Assembly (NCBI GenBank): GCA_024227565.1
Contig: JAAEUE010000058.1
Coordinates: 1-44,642, forward strand
Direction: 5' to 3'
DNA length: 44,642 nt
Origin: Alphaproteobacteria bacterium
GTDB lineage: Bacteria > Pseudomonadota > Alphaproteobacteria > Rhizobiales > CAJQND01
The translations under genes were made by a program, and so were the position numbers. This document shows, piece by piece, positions 35,811-44,629 of the stretch. The notes beneath the pieces are model-generated. The model made no database searches, was not told the DNA's origin, and saw only the letters and a program-made list of their open reading frames with translations. Numbering within the stretch: the stretch's first letter is position 1; each line of letters begins with the position of its first letter.

Positions 35811-36199
35811 CTCGTCAGCGCCTGCCACAACAAGTAGAAACACACCAGCCAGCCAATGGCGAAGAACACGGTGCGCACGTACGCGATGCCGGCAATGTAG
35901 ACGATGGCGTGCAGCATACGGGCAAAGAAGAACACTGCCGCGGCTGTTGCCGTGGAGGGATCTGCCTTGCCCGTTACATGCAACACCAGAACGAGTGCGG
36001 CAAACGGTGCAAAATTCTCGATCAGGTTCATATGGGCCCGCCGGCAGCGCCGTGCCCAGTCCGGCAGCACGGAGACATCCGGAATGTCGCGCATGCCCTT
36101 TTCCAGGCCCACGAGCGTGGCGTATTTTGCCGTGTACGGCACCCACAACACCAGCATCAGACCGGCAGATACGGTCAGCCAATAAAGTGCACCAGACAT
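35807..36199 (-). CDS. MAPEG-family membrane protein
   Basis: A 130-residue protein with four hydrophobic helices. The family signature is seen in R-A-H-M-N-L-I-E-N-F-A-P-F and F-F-F-A-R-M-L-H-A-I-V-Y-I-A-G. Eukaryotic relatives include glutathione transferases and eicosanoid enzymes; bacterial members of this length have no settled role. It converges with the AEC gene; both stops come from the same CTAG at 35807-35810. Confidence 0.92.
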   Translation of the reverse strand: MSGALYWLTVSAGLMLVLWVPYTAKYATLVGLEKGMRDIPDVSVLPDWARRCRRAHMNLIENFAPFAALVLVLHVTGKADPSTATAAAVFFFARMLHAIVYIAGIAYVRTVFFAIGWLVCFYLLWQALTS

Positions 36200-36267
36200 T
36201 GTTTTTCTCCTCGTATTTCCTCGAAATAATTGACCTTACGGCCAAAATCATGGAACGGGAGTATGCC

Positions 36268-37017
36268 ATGAACGATGCTCCGGTAAAACGGCTGGCCATG
36301 TGGTCTGGCCCCAGAAACATCTCAACCGCAATGATGCGGGCCTTTGAGCACAGGCCTGACTGCGCGGTTTGGGATGAACCTTTCTATGCCGCCTATCTTA
36401 GCCATTCCGGCGTGGTGCATCCCATGCAGCCAGAGATCATTGCCGATGGCATGCCCAACCCGCAGGAGGTGGTGGAGGGCTTGTTGGGGGCGACGCCGGA
36501 CGGCGAGCCGCTGTTCTACCAAAAACACATGTCGCACCACATGATTGCCGAGATGCCGCGCGGCTGGTTTTCCCAAGTGACCCACGGTTTCCTGCTGCGC
36601 CATCCTGAAAAAGTGACCGCCAGCTACGCGGCCAAGCGCGCCGAGGTGACGCTGGAGGATATCGGTTTTCCGCAGCTTGTGGAGATCTTCGACCAGGTCT
36701 GCGATATGACCGGCAAAGCGCCGCCGGTCTTGGATTCCGATGAGGTTCCAGCGCAACCCAGAGCCTGCCTCAGCGCCCTTTGTGAGGCGTGGGACATTCC
36801 TTTCACTGAGGCAATGTTGAGCTGGCCTGCAGGCAAGCGCGACAGCGACGGGATCTGGGCGGACTGGTGGTATGGCCAGGTGTGGCAATCCACTGGCTTT
36901 CAGGCCGGCGCACCCAAACAGATCAGCCTGACGGCAGATCACCAAAAGGTCGCCGATGCGGCCATGCCGCACTATGAGCGCATGCGCCAACACCTCTTGG
37001 AGGACCAGGCATCATAA
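36268..37017 (+). CDS. Sulfotransferase-like family protein
   Basis: A 249-residue cytoplasmic protein. It begins with a nucleotide-loop-like W-S-G-P-R-N-I-S-T-A-M-M (about 11-22), then F-E-H-R-P-D-C-A-V-W-D-E-P-F-Y. This resembles the sulfotransferase-like family that also forms the N-terminal region of some fused aminotransferases. The S-G-P-R-N-x-S-T loop would bind the 5'-phosphosulfate in true sulfotransferases. CGGGAG lies 6 bases before ATG 36268; ATG 36250 and the frame back to 35947 are less likely. The acceptor is unknown. Confidence 0.83.
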   Translation: MNDAPVKRLAMWSGPRNISTAMMRAFEHRPDCAVWDEPFYAAYLSHSGVVHPMQPEIIADGMPNPQEVVEGLLGATPDGEPLFYQKHMSHHMIAEMPRGWFSQVTHGFLLRHPEKVTASYAAKRAEVTLEDIGFPQLVEIFDQVCDMTGKAPPVLDSDEVPAQPRACLSALCEAWDIPFTEAMLSWPAGKRDSDGIWADWWYGQVWQSTGFQAGAPKQISLTADHQKVADAAMPHYERMRQHLLEDQAS

Positions 37018-37031
37018 TCGGCCATAAACAG

Positions 37032-37066
37032 AAAAAAACCCGGCGCGGAGATCAATCCGCGCCGGG
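37032..37066 (-). terminator. Rho-independent terminator of the third tadG-like gene
   Basis: An 11-bp perfect stem (CCCGGCGCGGA / TCCGCGCCGGG, 37039-37066) with a 6-base loop is preceded on the + strand by seven A residues. Read on the minus strand this is a hairpin followed by TTTTTTT, 45 bp after the stop of the gene at 37112. Confidence 0.92.
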
Positions 37067-37111
37067 ATAGGACATGCTGGGCTGCCGCTCCTGGATGGAG
37101 CGGCCGACCGG

Positions 37112-38401
37112 TTATTTGGTGATGGCGATTGCCTTGCTGATTTGCTTCGTGATGGCATCGAAGGCGGACGATAGTTGGCCGTTGCTCTCAGCTTCGTAGA
37201 AATAATCGTCGCTGGTGGCGCAGTTGCGCAGACGGTTCACCGTACCTGGATCGTCCAGATCGAAGGCCACGGTGATGATGATAAACCGGGGCTTGTCGGG
37301 ATCGTCATTGATGCTCTTGATGTTTGTGCAGGTCTTTTCGAGGTTTTTCTCGCCGTTTTTCTGGGTTTGCTTGCCGTTGGGCCCCCAGGAATGGGCGGTC
37401 TGTTTGCCGTCGGTCAACAGCACGATGGCCTTCAGAGTTTCGCCGTCGTTATACTCTGACCCTTGGATATAAGGCACATTTGGCGACAACATGTGCCAGC
37501 CGAAAGCCATGCCCAACGCGATGTTGGTCCATGCATAGGGGGTCATGTCATCCAGTTGGCTCTGAATTGATTCTGTGTTCGTGGTCAGCGGCTGCACATA
37601 GAGCGAGTTGTTCACATAGCCATTGCAGCCATAATCATCGAATTTCTTTTTACTCTTTATGTTGCCCCATTTGGTGTTGTCGTTGGTCGAGATTGGAGAC
37701 GTATCGCTCACATTGTGGGGCGCCCGGCGGTCATAGGTGCAGCCGGTCCAGCTCGTGCCTTTCTCGCCGCCGAGAACGTATTCACCCGGCAAAGTCGTGT
37801 AGACATGATGCGAAAACGGCACCAGACCAACCTTCACATCGTCTTCAGCTGCGCTTTCGGAAATATCGCTCACTAATTGTTTGGCCGCATCGCGCATGGT
37901 GATGTACTTTTTCTCACCGTTCAGCATGTTGCCCATGGAACCTGAATAATCCAGCACCAGGGCAATCTCGGCCTTGCCAATGGTCGGCAGGTTAACTTCG
38001 GTCTCTGTTTTCAGCGGGATGTCTTTGATGCCGGCCAGCTTCATCAGGACCGTATCAACGGTTGCCTCGTGGGTGACGCGAACGCCGCCGGCGGGGAAGG
38101 TCACTTTAAGGTTGCCCGGTGTGACGCCCTTGATGGTTGAGAAGTTGGCATCAAACACGTTTTGGGCCATGGCGATACGATCGGCTTCGCTGGCGTTGGT
38201 CATTGCGGCGGCGGCCAGAGCGGCGGCGTCGGCGGCGGACTGCATGACGTTCTTCGCGGTGACGCTGCGGGCATAATCGACCGCAACCCCCGCACCGATC
38301 ATCAGCGGCAACACGGCCATACCAAAGATAATGGCCACATTGCCCCGTTTTTCGCGCTTAAATGCTGTGAGTTTCTCGCTAAGTGTCTTTAAAAACATCA
38401 T
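37112..38401 (-). CDS. TadG-like pilus protein with von Willebrand A domain
   Basis: A 429-residue protein. The N-terminal K-R-G-N-V-A-I-I-F-G-M and membrane helix (about 21-43, ending V-A-V-D-Y-A-R) are TadG-like. From about residue 145 a von Willebrand A domain carries the metal site D-Y-S-G-S-M-G (Asp151) and later L-L-T-D-G-K-Q. A strong GGAGG lies 6 bases before the first of two ATG codons. The exported vWA domain is thought to bind partners or pilus components. It is a lone gene with its own terminator, and its tip architecture differs from the two TadG-like proteins at 184 and 2111. Confidence 0.88.
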   Translation of the reverse strand: MMFLKTLSEKLTAFKREKRGNVAIIFGMAVLPLMIGAGVAVDYARSVTAKNVMQSAADAAALAAAAMTNASEADRIAMAQNVFDANFSTIKGVTPGNLKVTFPAGGVRVTHEATVDTVLMKLAGIKDIPLKTETEVNLPTIGKAEIALVLDYSGSMGNMLNGEKKYITMRDAAKQLVSDISESAAEDDVKVGLVPFSHHVYTTLPGEYVLGGEKGTSWTGCTYDRRAPHNVSDTSPISTNDNTKWGNIKSKKKFDDYGCNGYVNNSLYVQPLTTNTESIQSQLDDMTPYAWTNIALGMAFGWHMLSPNVPYIQGSEYNDGETLKAIVLLTDGKQTAHSWGPNGKQTQKNGEKNLEKTCTNIKSINDDPDKPRFIIITVAFDLDDPGTVNRLRNCATSDDYFYEAESNGQLSSAFDAITKQISKAIAITK

Positions 38402-38629
38402 CTTTGGCCTCCTGATGTCTCAGTTTGCCCTTCGGTGCGTGCTGCATCTGTTCGGTTTTGGAACACCGGTTCGGGCTTTGGCCATTTAGACGCAAACACC
38501 GGGCCGGAATGGCGCTCGGCACCGGGCCGAGCTGGTGGGGCCTGCCATTGATCCGGTGGACGCCGACCCCTCAAGGCTGCTAGGGCGGGACATAAGGTGG
38601 CGAATCACTAAGGCAAAGACACCTCCCCC

Positions 38630-40033
38630 ATGAGCGTTGCCGAACCCTCAAGAACATCCTCAGACAAGGTTTTGCAGACCTTGAAGGTTTATCTTGAGGC
38701 CCGCGTCCTTCTGGTCTTGTTCCTGGGTTTTTCTGCCGGTCTGCCTCTGGCGCTGTCCGGAGCCACATTGCTCTACTGGATGGCCGAACTTGATGTGGAT
38801 CTGGGGCTGATCGGTCTGTTTTCCCTGGTGGGGACGCCCTACACCGTGAAGTTCTTCTGGGCCCCGGTGGTGGATGCCTGGAAGGTGCCTGTGTTCACGC
38901 GTTTACTCGGGCGCAGGCGCGGCTGGCTTGTGTTCTCGCAGGTGCTGCTGATCGTTGCCATTGTCATGCTGGGCAGTCTGGATCCCCTGACCGCGCCCTG
39001 GTGGGTGGCACTCGGGGCCTTTCTGGTCGCCCTCTCATCGGCCACCCAGGACATTGTGATCGACGCATTCCGGGTTGAGAGCCTTGATCAGAATCAGCAG
39101 GCGGCCGGGATGGCCAACTATGTGGCAGGCTACCGGGTCGGGTATTTGCTCTCCAGCGCCGGCACCTTGATCCTGGTTGAGTATTTCCAGAGATCTGGCG
39201 TGGATCAGTCGCTTATCTGGAGCTACGCTTACTCCCTGATGGGCGCGCTCATCTTGGTCGGGCTTATTGCCGTGCTGCTCTCCAAAGAGCCTGCCGCGTC
39301 GGCCGCCTATGAGGAAAAGCTCGCTGCCGAAGAGGCCGAAGGCACCGATCAGCTCCAGCGGCTTTGGACAACCGCCTATACGGCCTTCGCTGACTTCCTC
39401 ACCAAACCCTATGCGATCGTGATCCTGCTGTTTGTGCTGTTCTTCAAGTTTTGCGACAGCTTTGCCGGCGTGATGACAGGCCCCTTCGTGGTCAAGATCG
39501 GCTTTGAACGGATTGACTACATCACTATGGTGAAGGGCGTGGGCTTTGCCGCGGCTCTATTGGGCGGATTTGCCGGAGGTCTTCTGGCAAGGGCCCTGAC
39601 TCTGGTTCAGGCCTTGTGGGTTGCCGGCATACTGCAGATGGCGTCCAACCTGGTGTTTGCCTGGCTGGCTTGGGTGGGTGTCAACACAGCTGCGCTCGGG
39701 TTCACCATCATGGTGGAGAACTTCACCGGCGGCATCGGCACAGTGGTCTTTGTGGCTTACCTTTCCAGCCTCACCCAGAATGCGGCCCACACGGCCACGC
39801 AGTTTGCCCTGCTCACGTCGCTGGCAGCGGTGGGCAGAACCTACATTTCCTCTGTTTCGGGCTATATCGCCGATGCCACAGGCTGGATCTGGTTCTTCAT
39901 CATTACCGCAATTGCCGCTGCGCCCGGCTTCATGCTTTTGGCCTGGCTGCAGAGCAAAGGCCATTTTGCGCAGATCGAGCAGGAAATCGACGAACGCAAG
40001 GCGGCAGAAGCTGAGGCAGCCGGCGAAACCTAA
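38630..40033 (+). CDS. ampG: AmpG-family muropeptide permease
   Basis: A 467-residue inner-membrane MFS transporter of about 12 helices, expected to import GlcNAc-anhydroMurNAc peptides from the periplasm. Visible family segments are [24 protein letters not shown], and [13 protein letters not shown]. The last of these is diagnostic for AmpG. It supplies the recycling route that AmgK and MurU (12-14 kb) complete. Its stop overlaps that of the convergent recR. Confidence 0.92.
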   Translation: MSVAEPSRTSSDKVLQTLKVYLEARVLLVLFLGFSAGLPLALSGATLLYWMAELDVDLGLIGLFSLVGTPYTVKFFWAPVVDAWKVPVFTRLLGRRRGWLVFSQVLLIVAIVMLGSLDPLTAPWWVALGAFLVALSSATQDIVIDAFRVESLDQNQQAAGMANYVAGYRVGYLLSSAGTLILVEYFQRSGVDQSLIWSYAYSLMGALILVGLIAVLLSKEPAASAAYEEKLAAEEAEGTDQLQRLWTTAYTAFADFLTKPYAIVILLFVLFFKFCDSFAGVMTGPFVVKIGFERIDYITMVKGVGFAAALLGGFAGGLLARALTLVQALWVAGILQMASNLVFAWLAWVGVNTAALGFTIMVENFTGGIGTVVFVAYLSSLTQNAAHTATQFALLTSLAAVGRTYISSVSGYIADATGWIWFFIITAIAAAPGFMLLAWLQSKGHFAQIEQEIDERKAAEAEAAGET

Positions 40034-40635
40034 AAAGGCCGCCGGGCCTGCATTGCCGCCGCCAATGTGCCCTCATCCAGATAGTCGAGCTCACCGCCCA
40101 CGGGAACCCCGTGCGCCAGGCGGGAAACCGACACGCCGGACGGTTTGAGCTGGTCGGTGAGGTAGTGCGCCGTGGTTTGGCCCTCAACCGTGGCGTTCAC
40201 GGCAATGATGATCTCGTTCACCTCCGGCGCCTCGGCACGCATCAGAAGCGTGCCGATATTGAGCTCCTCAGGACCAATGCCCTCCAGGGCTGAAAGCGTC
40301 CCGCCAAGCACATGGTAGCTGCCCTTGACGGCAGCAGCCCGCTCCAGCGCCCAAACATCCCCCACCTCCTCCACCACACAAATGATCGAGGTGTCGCGCC
40401 GGGGGTCGCTGCAAATGGTGCAAGGGTCAACGGTGTCGATGTTGCCGCAATTGGTGCACTCAACCACCTTGGCACCGGCCTCGCCAAGCGCCGTGGTCAA
40501 CGGATCGAGCAGCCGGTCCTTGTTCTTGATGAGATGCAAGGCTGCGCGCCGCGCAGAACGCGGACCCAGCCCCGGCAGTTTGGCCAGAAGCTGGATGAGG
40601 CGCTCAATCTCGCTGCCTGTGATCTGTCTCGGCAT
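40030..40635 (-). CDS. recR: Recombination mediator protein RecR
   Basis: It acts with RecF and RecO to load RecA at gaps. The protein has 201 residues: a helix-hairpin-helix region ([11 protein letters not shown]), a zinc finger [16 protein letters not shown], and a Toprim domain starting I-C-V-V-E-E-V-G-D. It is the last gene of the dnaX-ybaB-recR cluster, a widely conserved order, with 10 bp to ybaB. Confidence 0.97.
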   Translation of the reverse strand: MPRQITGSEIERLIQLLAKLPGLGPRSARRAALHLIKNKDRLLDPLTTALGEAGAKVVECTNCGNIDTVDPCTICSDPRRDTSIICVVEEVGDVWALERAAAVKGSYHVLGGTLSALEGIGPEELNIGTLLMRAEAPEVNEIIIAVNATVEGQTTAHYLTDQLKPSGVSVSRLAHGVPVGGELDYLDEGTLAAAMQARRPF

Positions 40636-40645
40636 GGAGCGCGGT

Positions 40646-40978
40646 CTAGAAGCCCAGGTTCATTCCGGGCGGAATGGGCAGGCCGGCAGTGGCCTCCTTC
40701 ATCTTCTCGGCAACGGCCGCATCCATGGCTTTGCGCGCTTCGCTGTGGGCGGCGATGATGAGGTCTTCCAATACTTCCTTGTCGTCTTCACTGAACATGG
40801 ACGGGTCAATCTCCAGGCCGCGCATTTCGCCCTTGCCGTTCAGGGTGACGGTCACCAGACCGCCGCCGGATTTCCCTTCCACCAGGGTTTGCTCCAGGTC
40901 CGACTGGGCATCCTGCATCTTGGATTGCATTTCCTGGGCCTGCTGCATCAGCTTGCCAATATCGCCAAGGCCTTTCAT
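40646..40978 (-). CDS. YbaB/EbfC nucleoid-associated protein
   Basis: A 110-residue dimeric DNA-binding protein. The helical N-terminus [12 protein letters not shown] and the core [14 protein letters not shown] are the family marks. It lies between dnaX (9 bp) and recR (10 bp), in the normal order. Confidence 0.95.
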   Translation of the reverse strand: MKGLGDIGKLMQQAQEMQSKMQDAQSDLEQTLVEGKSGGGLVTVTLNGKGEMRGLEIDPSMFSEDDKEVLEDLIIAAHSEARKAMDAAVAEKMKEATAGLPIPPGMNLGF

Positions 40979-40987
40979 TTCAGCTCC

Positions 40988-42787
40988 TTAAAGTTCTGGA
41001 TCGGGTTCATCGCCATCCACGGGATCCGCCGCATCAGCCGGCAAATCATTGAGATCGCGTACATCTAAGATTTCAGCCCCGGGGAAGGCCTCCAACACGG
41101 CCTTCACGGGCGGCATTTCGCGCGCCTCGCGGAACAGGCTCTGCTGGCGCGCTTTCTTCTGATCGGCAAGGGGCGCTTCGCCCGCCTCATCGCTGACCGA
41201 CACCATCCAGCGCTCGCCTGTCCATTGTTCCAGCTTGCGCATCAGCTCGTTGGGCAAGCCGCGCGGCGCCGCCGGCTGCAAGGCAATCTCAACCCGCCCG
41301 GGGGCAAAACGCACCGGGCGCACATTGTTTTCAAGCTCGGTTTTCAGCTTGATGTCGCGGCGTTCGCCGGCAAGGGTCACCAGATCCTGGAAGCTGGAGA
41401 GTTTGGCCGAAGCGGGCGGCGGGCCGTCGGCACCAGGCCCAGGTTCGGGAACCGGTGCCAATTGTGCAGAGGCGCGGGCCTCCGGCATTGGTTCTGAAGG
41501 TGGGGGTTCTGAAGGTGGGGGTTCTGAAGGCGGGGGTTCTGAAGCTGAGGGGGTCTGTTGCTGCTGGGGAACCGGTGCTGCGGATGTGGCCGGTTGGCTC
41601 AGCGCTTTCTTGACGGCCGCTTCCGGTGTGGGAAGGTCGGCCACATAGGCCAGTCTGATCAACACCATGTCGGCTGCCGCAATGGGGTTTGCCGCCAGAT
41701 TGACCTCCGGAATGCCCTTCAGCAGCATTTGCCAGGCCCGCGTCAGGATGGGCATGGAGAGGCTCGCGGCAAACGCCTTGCCCTTGTCGCGCTCAGCCTG
41801 CGAATGGGCCGCATCGTTGAGGGCTTCTGGAACGATCTTCAGGCGCGTGACCCAATGGACCAGCTCGGCGATATCGCCCAGAACCGTGGCAGGGTCGGCG
41901 CCCAGATCGTTTTGTTCCTTCATCTCGGCCAGCGCCCCGGCCGCATCGCCTTTCATGAGGCACTCGAACAGATCGATGATGCGGGCCCGGTCGACGAGCC
42001 CCAGCATCTCGCGCAGTTGCTCCGCCTTCACCTCATCGCCGCCAAACGCAATCGCCTGGTCGAGCAGCGACAGGCCGTCCCGGACGGATCCCTCCGAGGC
42101 GCGGGCAATCAGCGCCAGAGCTTCATCCTCAGCTTTGGCGCCCTCTTTTTCGGCAATCTTGCCGAAATGCTCGATCAGAATGTCAGCATCCAGCCGGCGC
42201 AGGTCGAAACGCTGGCAGCGCGACAACACCGTAACCGGCACTTTGCGGATCTCGGTGGTGGCGAAGATGAACTTCACATGTTCCGGCGGCTCCTCCAGGG
42301 TCTTCAACAGGGCGTTGAAGGCCTGGCGCGAGAGCATGTGCACCTCATCGATGATGTAGATCTTGTAGCGCGCGGAAACCGGTTTGTAGCGCACGCTTTC
42401 GATGATCTCGCGCACATCCTCAATGCCGGTGCGCGAGGCTGCGTCCATCTCGATCACATCCACATGGTGTGATTCCAGAATAGCCTGGCAGTGCACCCCA
42501 AGCTCGGGCATCTCAACGCTGGGGCCACCATCCTCGGCGCCGTCGCGGGCATAGTTCAGGGCGCGGGCGATCAGCCGGGCCGTGGTGGTCTTGCCGATGC
42601 CGCGCACCCCGGTCAGCATATAGGCCTGAGCAATGCGGTCGGTCTTGAACGCGTTGGCGAGGGTCTGGACCACAGGGTCCTGGCCGATCAGGTCTTCAAA
42701 GGTTTGCGGACGGTATTTGCGGGCGAGCACCCGGTAGGCGCCGTGCTCTTCGGGCTGATCAGATTTATCGGTGGTGTCGGAGGACAA
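40988..42787 (-). CDS. dnaX: DNA polymerase III subunit gamma/tau
   Basis: This is the clamp-loader ATPase of the replisome, 599 residues. Walker A is G-V-R-G-I-G-K-T (60-67), Walker B is I-I-D-E-V-H-M-L, and S-R-C-Q-R-F-D-L-R-R holds the SRC motif. The zinc module is reduced: where most DnaX proteins have four cysteines, only G-V-H-C (Cys100) remains. A proline/serine/glutamate linker (41490-41549, four 15-bp DNA repeats) joins domain III to the polymerase-binding tail. No A-rich slippery site for the short gamma form is seen. Confidence 0.96.
   Translation of the reverse strand: MSSDTTDKSDQPEEHGAYRVLARKYRPQTFEDLIGQDPVVQTLANAFKTDRIAQAYMLTGVRGIGKTTTARLIARALNYARDGAEDGGPSVEMPELGVHCQAILESHHVDVIEMDAASRTGIEDVREIIESVRYKPVSARYKIYIIDEVHMLSRQAFNALLKTLEEPPEHVKFIFATTEIRKVPVTVLSRCQRFDLRRLDADILIEHFGKIAEKEGAKAEDEALALIARASEGSVRDGLSLLDQAIAFGGDEVKAEQLREMLGLVDRARIIDLFECLMKGDAAGALAEMKEQNDLGADPATVLGDIAELVHWVTRLKIVPEALNDAAHSQAERDKGKAFAASLSMPILTRAWQMLLKGIPEVNLAANPIAAADMVLIRLAYVADLPTPEAAVKKALSQPATSAAPVPQQQQTPSASEPPPSEPPPSEPPPSEPMPEARASAQLAPVPEPGPGADGPPPASAKLSSFQDLVTLAGERRDIKLKTELENNVRPVRFAPGRVEIALQPAAPRGLPNELMRKLEQWTGERWMVSVSDEAGEAPLADQKKARQQSLFREAREMPPVKAVLEAFPGAEILDVRDLNDLPADAADPVDGDEPDPEL
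41490..41549. repeat. Four 15-bp tandem repeats inside dnaX
   Basis: The unit GGTTCTGAAGGTGGG occurs at 41490, 41505, 41520 (one change) and 41535 (three changes). On the minus strand it encodes repeated P-P-S-E-P units in the flexible linker of DnaX. Being a multiple of three, copy-number change would keep the frame. Confidence 0.93.
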
Positions 42788-42883
42788 TCGCCTGGGCCCT
42801 GAAGTCCATTACGCATCCTGGCCGAAACGGCTAAGATCCGGTGTTTTCCCTGCCTAGAAACCTGCGCTGACAGAGTTGAATTA

Positions 42884-42984
42884 GGTGGGAGATTGGACAG
42901 GCAACCCGCGCCGACCTCGTTAGGGCTGCTTCCTTCCGGATCTGACCCGATTGGCGAGAGACACGCCTGCCGCCAACCTCCCAA
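42884..42984 (-). ncRNA. ffs: Signal recognition particle (4.5S) RNA
   Basis: On the minus strand the conserved apical loop reads GGTCAGATCCGGAAGGAAGC, the Ffh-binding domain of bacterial SRP RNA, placed near 42925-42952. The ends pair as GGGAGGTTGG (42973-42982) with CCAATCTCCC (42887-42896), one G-U wobble. The location between dnaX and nudC is common in alphaproteobacteria. Ends are estimated to within a few bases. Confidence 0.94.
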
Positions 42985-42988
42985 TCGC

Positions 42989-43020
42989 ACTATATCAGAT
43001 ATGGCGACCAAAAGAGCAAG
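42989..43020 (-). promoter_or_regulatory. Likely promoter of the SRP RNA gene
   Basis: Read on the minus strand, CTTGCTC (43014-43020) and TATAGT (42989-42994) resemble -35 and -10 boxes with a 19-base spacer. The start would fall at about 42982-42983, exactly at the first G of the RNA stem. Confidence 0.45.
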
Positions 43021-43108
43021 TCTTTCAAACATGCTTTCACCATTGCGAACATTTTAGCCGCATGCCACGGTGCGACCCCCTTCGCAGCGAAACTCAGAAC
43101 ATACCCCG

Positions 43109-44050
43109 ATGAGCAGCAGCAAATTTGGCCAAAAGGTCATCACGTTCAATGGCGGAATCATCGATCGCGTCGCCCCGGATCGGGCCGACCCCGGTTTTAT
43201 TGAGACCCTGGCCGCCGCAGGCACGGCCCGCATGATCTGCTTTGCCAACGACCGCGCCCTGATCGATGTGGAGGCCGATCCGCCTCAGGTCTACAAGACC
43301 CCCCTGGGCGACATTGAGCGCAAAGGCCCGGTCAAGCGCGTGCTTTTGGGGCTGGAGCCGTCTGGCGACCCGCTGTTTGCCCAGTTCATTGAGCACGACG
43401 AGGAAGGCAAGCCCACGGCTGATTTGCCCGCATCGGTGAAGGCGATCGATCTGCGCAGCCTGGCCACCCAGGATTTGGTGAGCGTTGAGGAGTTCGGCAT
43501 GCTGGCCTATGCCCGCTCCATGCTGAACTGGCACGCAACCCACCAGTTCTGCGCCTATTGCGGGGCGCCCACCCACATGGTGGAGGGCGGCGACCGGCGC
43601 AAATGCGACACCTGCACCCGAGAGCACTTCCCGCGCACCGATCCGGTGGTGATCATCATCGTCTATCAGGGCGACCGCTGCCTTATGGGGCGCAGCAAGA
43701 ACTTCGTGGAGGGCATGTACTCGGCCCTTGCCGGCTTCATGGAGCCTGGTGAGACCCTTGAAGATGCGGCCCGGCGCGAGGTGCTGGAAGAATCGGGCAT
43801 TCACGTGGGCAAGGTGACCTATGTGCTGAGCCAGCCCTGGCCGTTCGTCTCCTCGCTGATGATCGGCCTTCTGGGCGAGGCGCTGGATGATGAGATCAAC
43901 ATTGACCCGCATGAGCTTGAGGATGCCCGCTGGTTCAGCCGGGAGGAAGCCCAGAGCCTGCTGGACGGTACCCACCCTGAGGGCCTGAAGGCGCCGAACC
44001 CGTTCGCCATCGCGCATCATCTGTTGCTGGCCTATTTGCAGAAGACCTGA
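43109..44050 (+). CDS. nudC: NAD(H) pyrophosphatase / decapping NUDIX hydrolase NudC
   Basis: It splits NADH to NMNH and AMP and can remove NAD caps from RNA. From ATG 43109 it has 313 residues. A zinc ribbon has Cys148, Cys151, Cys166 and Cys169. The NUDIX box G-F-M-E-P-G-E to R-E-V-L-E-E-S-G-I is at 209-231, and the NudC-specific S-Q-P-W-P-F is at 241-246. A GTG at 43070 would add 13 residues; neither start has a clear ribosome site. Confidence 0.95.
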   Translation: MSSSKFGQKVITFNGGIIDRVAPDRADPGFIETLAAAGTARMICFANDRALIDVEADPPQVYKTPLGDIERKGPVKRVLLGLEPSGDPLFAQFIEHDEEGKPTADLPASVKAIDLRSLATQDLVSVEEFGMLAYARSMLNWHATHQFCAYCGAPTHMVEGGDRRKCDTCTREHFPRTDPVVIIIVYQGDRCLMGRSKNFVEGMYSALAGFMEPGETLEDAARREVLEESGIHVGKVTYVLSQPWPFVSSLMIGLLGEALDDEINIDPHELEDARWFSREEAQSLLDGTHPEGLKAPNPFAIAHHLLLAYLQKT

Positions 44051-44236
44051 AATACATTCTGCTTGGCGAATATGAACAAAAAACTCACCCGAAAAGATCA
44101 AATGTTGTTAATTTCGGCTTGAATACAGAGCCTTACGCGAATTTGGGTTCGTTTCGTAATTTCGGGACTTTCTGACAAGTGACGCTTGTCACTTTAATAT
44201 GTCTATACATATTCTGATCGGCGTTCCCACTCTCCG
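44051..44236. other. Gap after nudC with one small hairpin
   Basis: No gene is seen. AAGTGAC / GTCACTT with a GCTT loop (44177-44194) is a perfect 7-bp stem followed by a short T stretch; it could end nudC transcripts but lies 127 bp away. The first half is AT-rich. Confidence 0.45.
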
Positions 44237-44325
44237 TCATGCCTGCGCAGGCAGGCATCCGGGGGCCGAAGGACGCTGAGCCAGTCGCCCCTGGATCCTG
44301 AGCCTTCGCGGGGATGACAATGGAG
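44237..44325. repeat. Palindromic dispersed repeat (REP-like)
   Basis: The segment opens with GTCATGCC and the palindrome TGCCTGCGCAGGCA (44240-44253) and ends with CTTCGCGGGGATGAC. The pattern GTCAT-CCxGCG...GGATGAC is a very common intergenic repeat of proteobacteria. A minus-strand open frame through it (44133-44495) gives the usual repeat peptide and is not a gene. Confidence 0.65.
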
Positions 44326-44390
44326 GGGAGCGGGGATGACGCCCTGTTGGGCAGCTTTCTCCCTCCGCGCCCCTGTGCGTCTGAATCTGT

Positions 44391-44476
44391 CGTCCTCGGG
44401 CTTGACCCGAGGACCCATGCGGGAGCGCTCAGGTGGTTGTGGCCCTGGGCCCTCGGGTCAAGCCCGAGGGCTACAT
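44391..44476. repeat. Pair of inverted 19-bp palindromic repeats
   Basis: CCTCGGGCTTGACCCGAGG (44394-44412) recurs as its exact reverse complement at 44451-44469. Each can also fold on itself (CCTCGGG / CCCGAGG with a 5-base loop). The two copies face each other across 38 bp, as in a REP doublet (BIME). Confidence 0.82.
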
Positions 44477-44522
44477 CAGAAAGAAGGGATGACAAACGGA
44501 ACGAAAAGCCGCTCAGGCTGCC

Positions 44523-44629
44523 CTAGAGCAACCTCCGATCAGACGGAATCGTCTGGTCGGAGATAAGTTGCTCGTTCGTAACGATAATCTGGAGCTTATT
44601 CCGCTCAATCTGAGCGGAATAAGCTCTAG
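44523..44629. repeat. 107-bp CTAG-bounded double-hairpin repeat, copy 2
   Basis: Same length and layout as the copy at 33986. The ends are perfect 7-bp inverted repeats CTAGAGC / GCTCTAG. The first hairpin is CTCCGATCAGACG / CGTCTGGTCGGAG (one G-T pair) and the second is GAGCTTATTCCGCTCA / TGAGCGGAATAAGCTC. The spacer differs from copy 1 at 2 of 30 bases, while the second stem differs by changes on both arms that keep pairing. Confidence 0.87.

Noticed and set aside
41100..41180. Programmed frameshift site in dnaX
   Set aside because: No A-AAA-AAG type slippery sequence was seen in this region on the minus strand.
41490..41549. CRISPR-like array
   Set aside because: Directly adjoining 15-bp coding repeats without spacers, inside dnaX.
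44133..44495. 120-codon minus-strand open frame after nudC
   Set aside because: It is a translation of the palindromic repeats (typical V-I-P-A-K-A and M-P-A-C-A-G-M-T peptides), not a gene.
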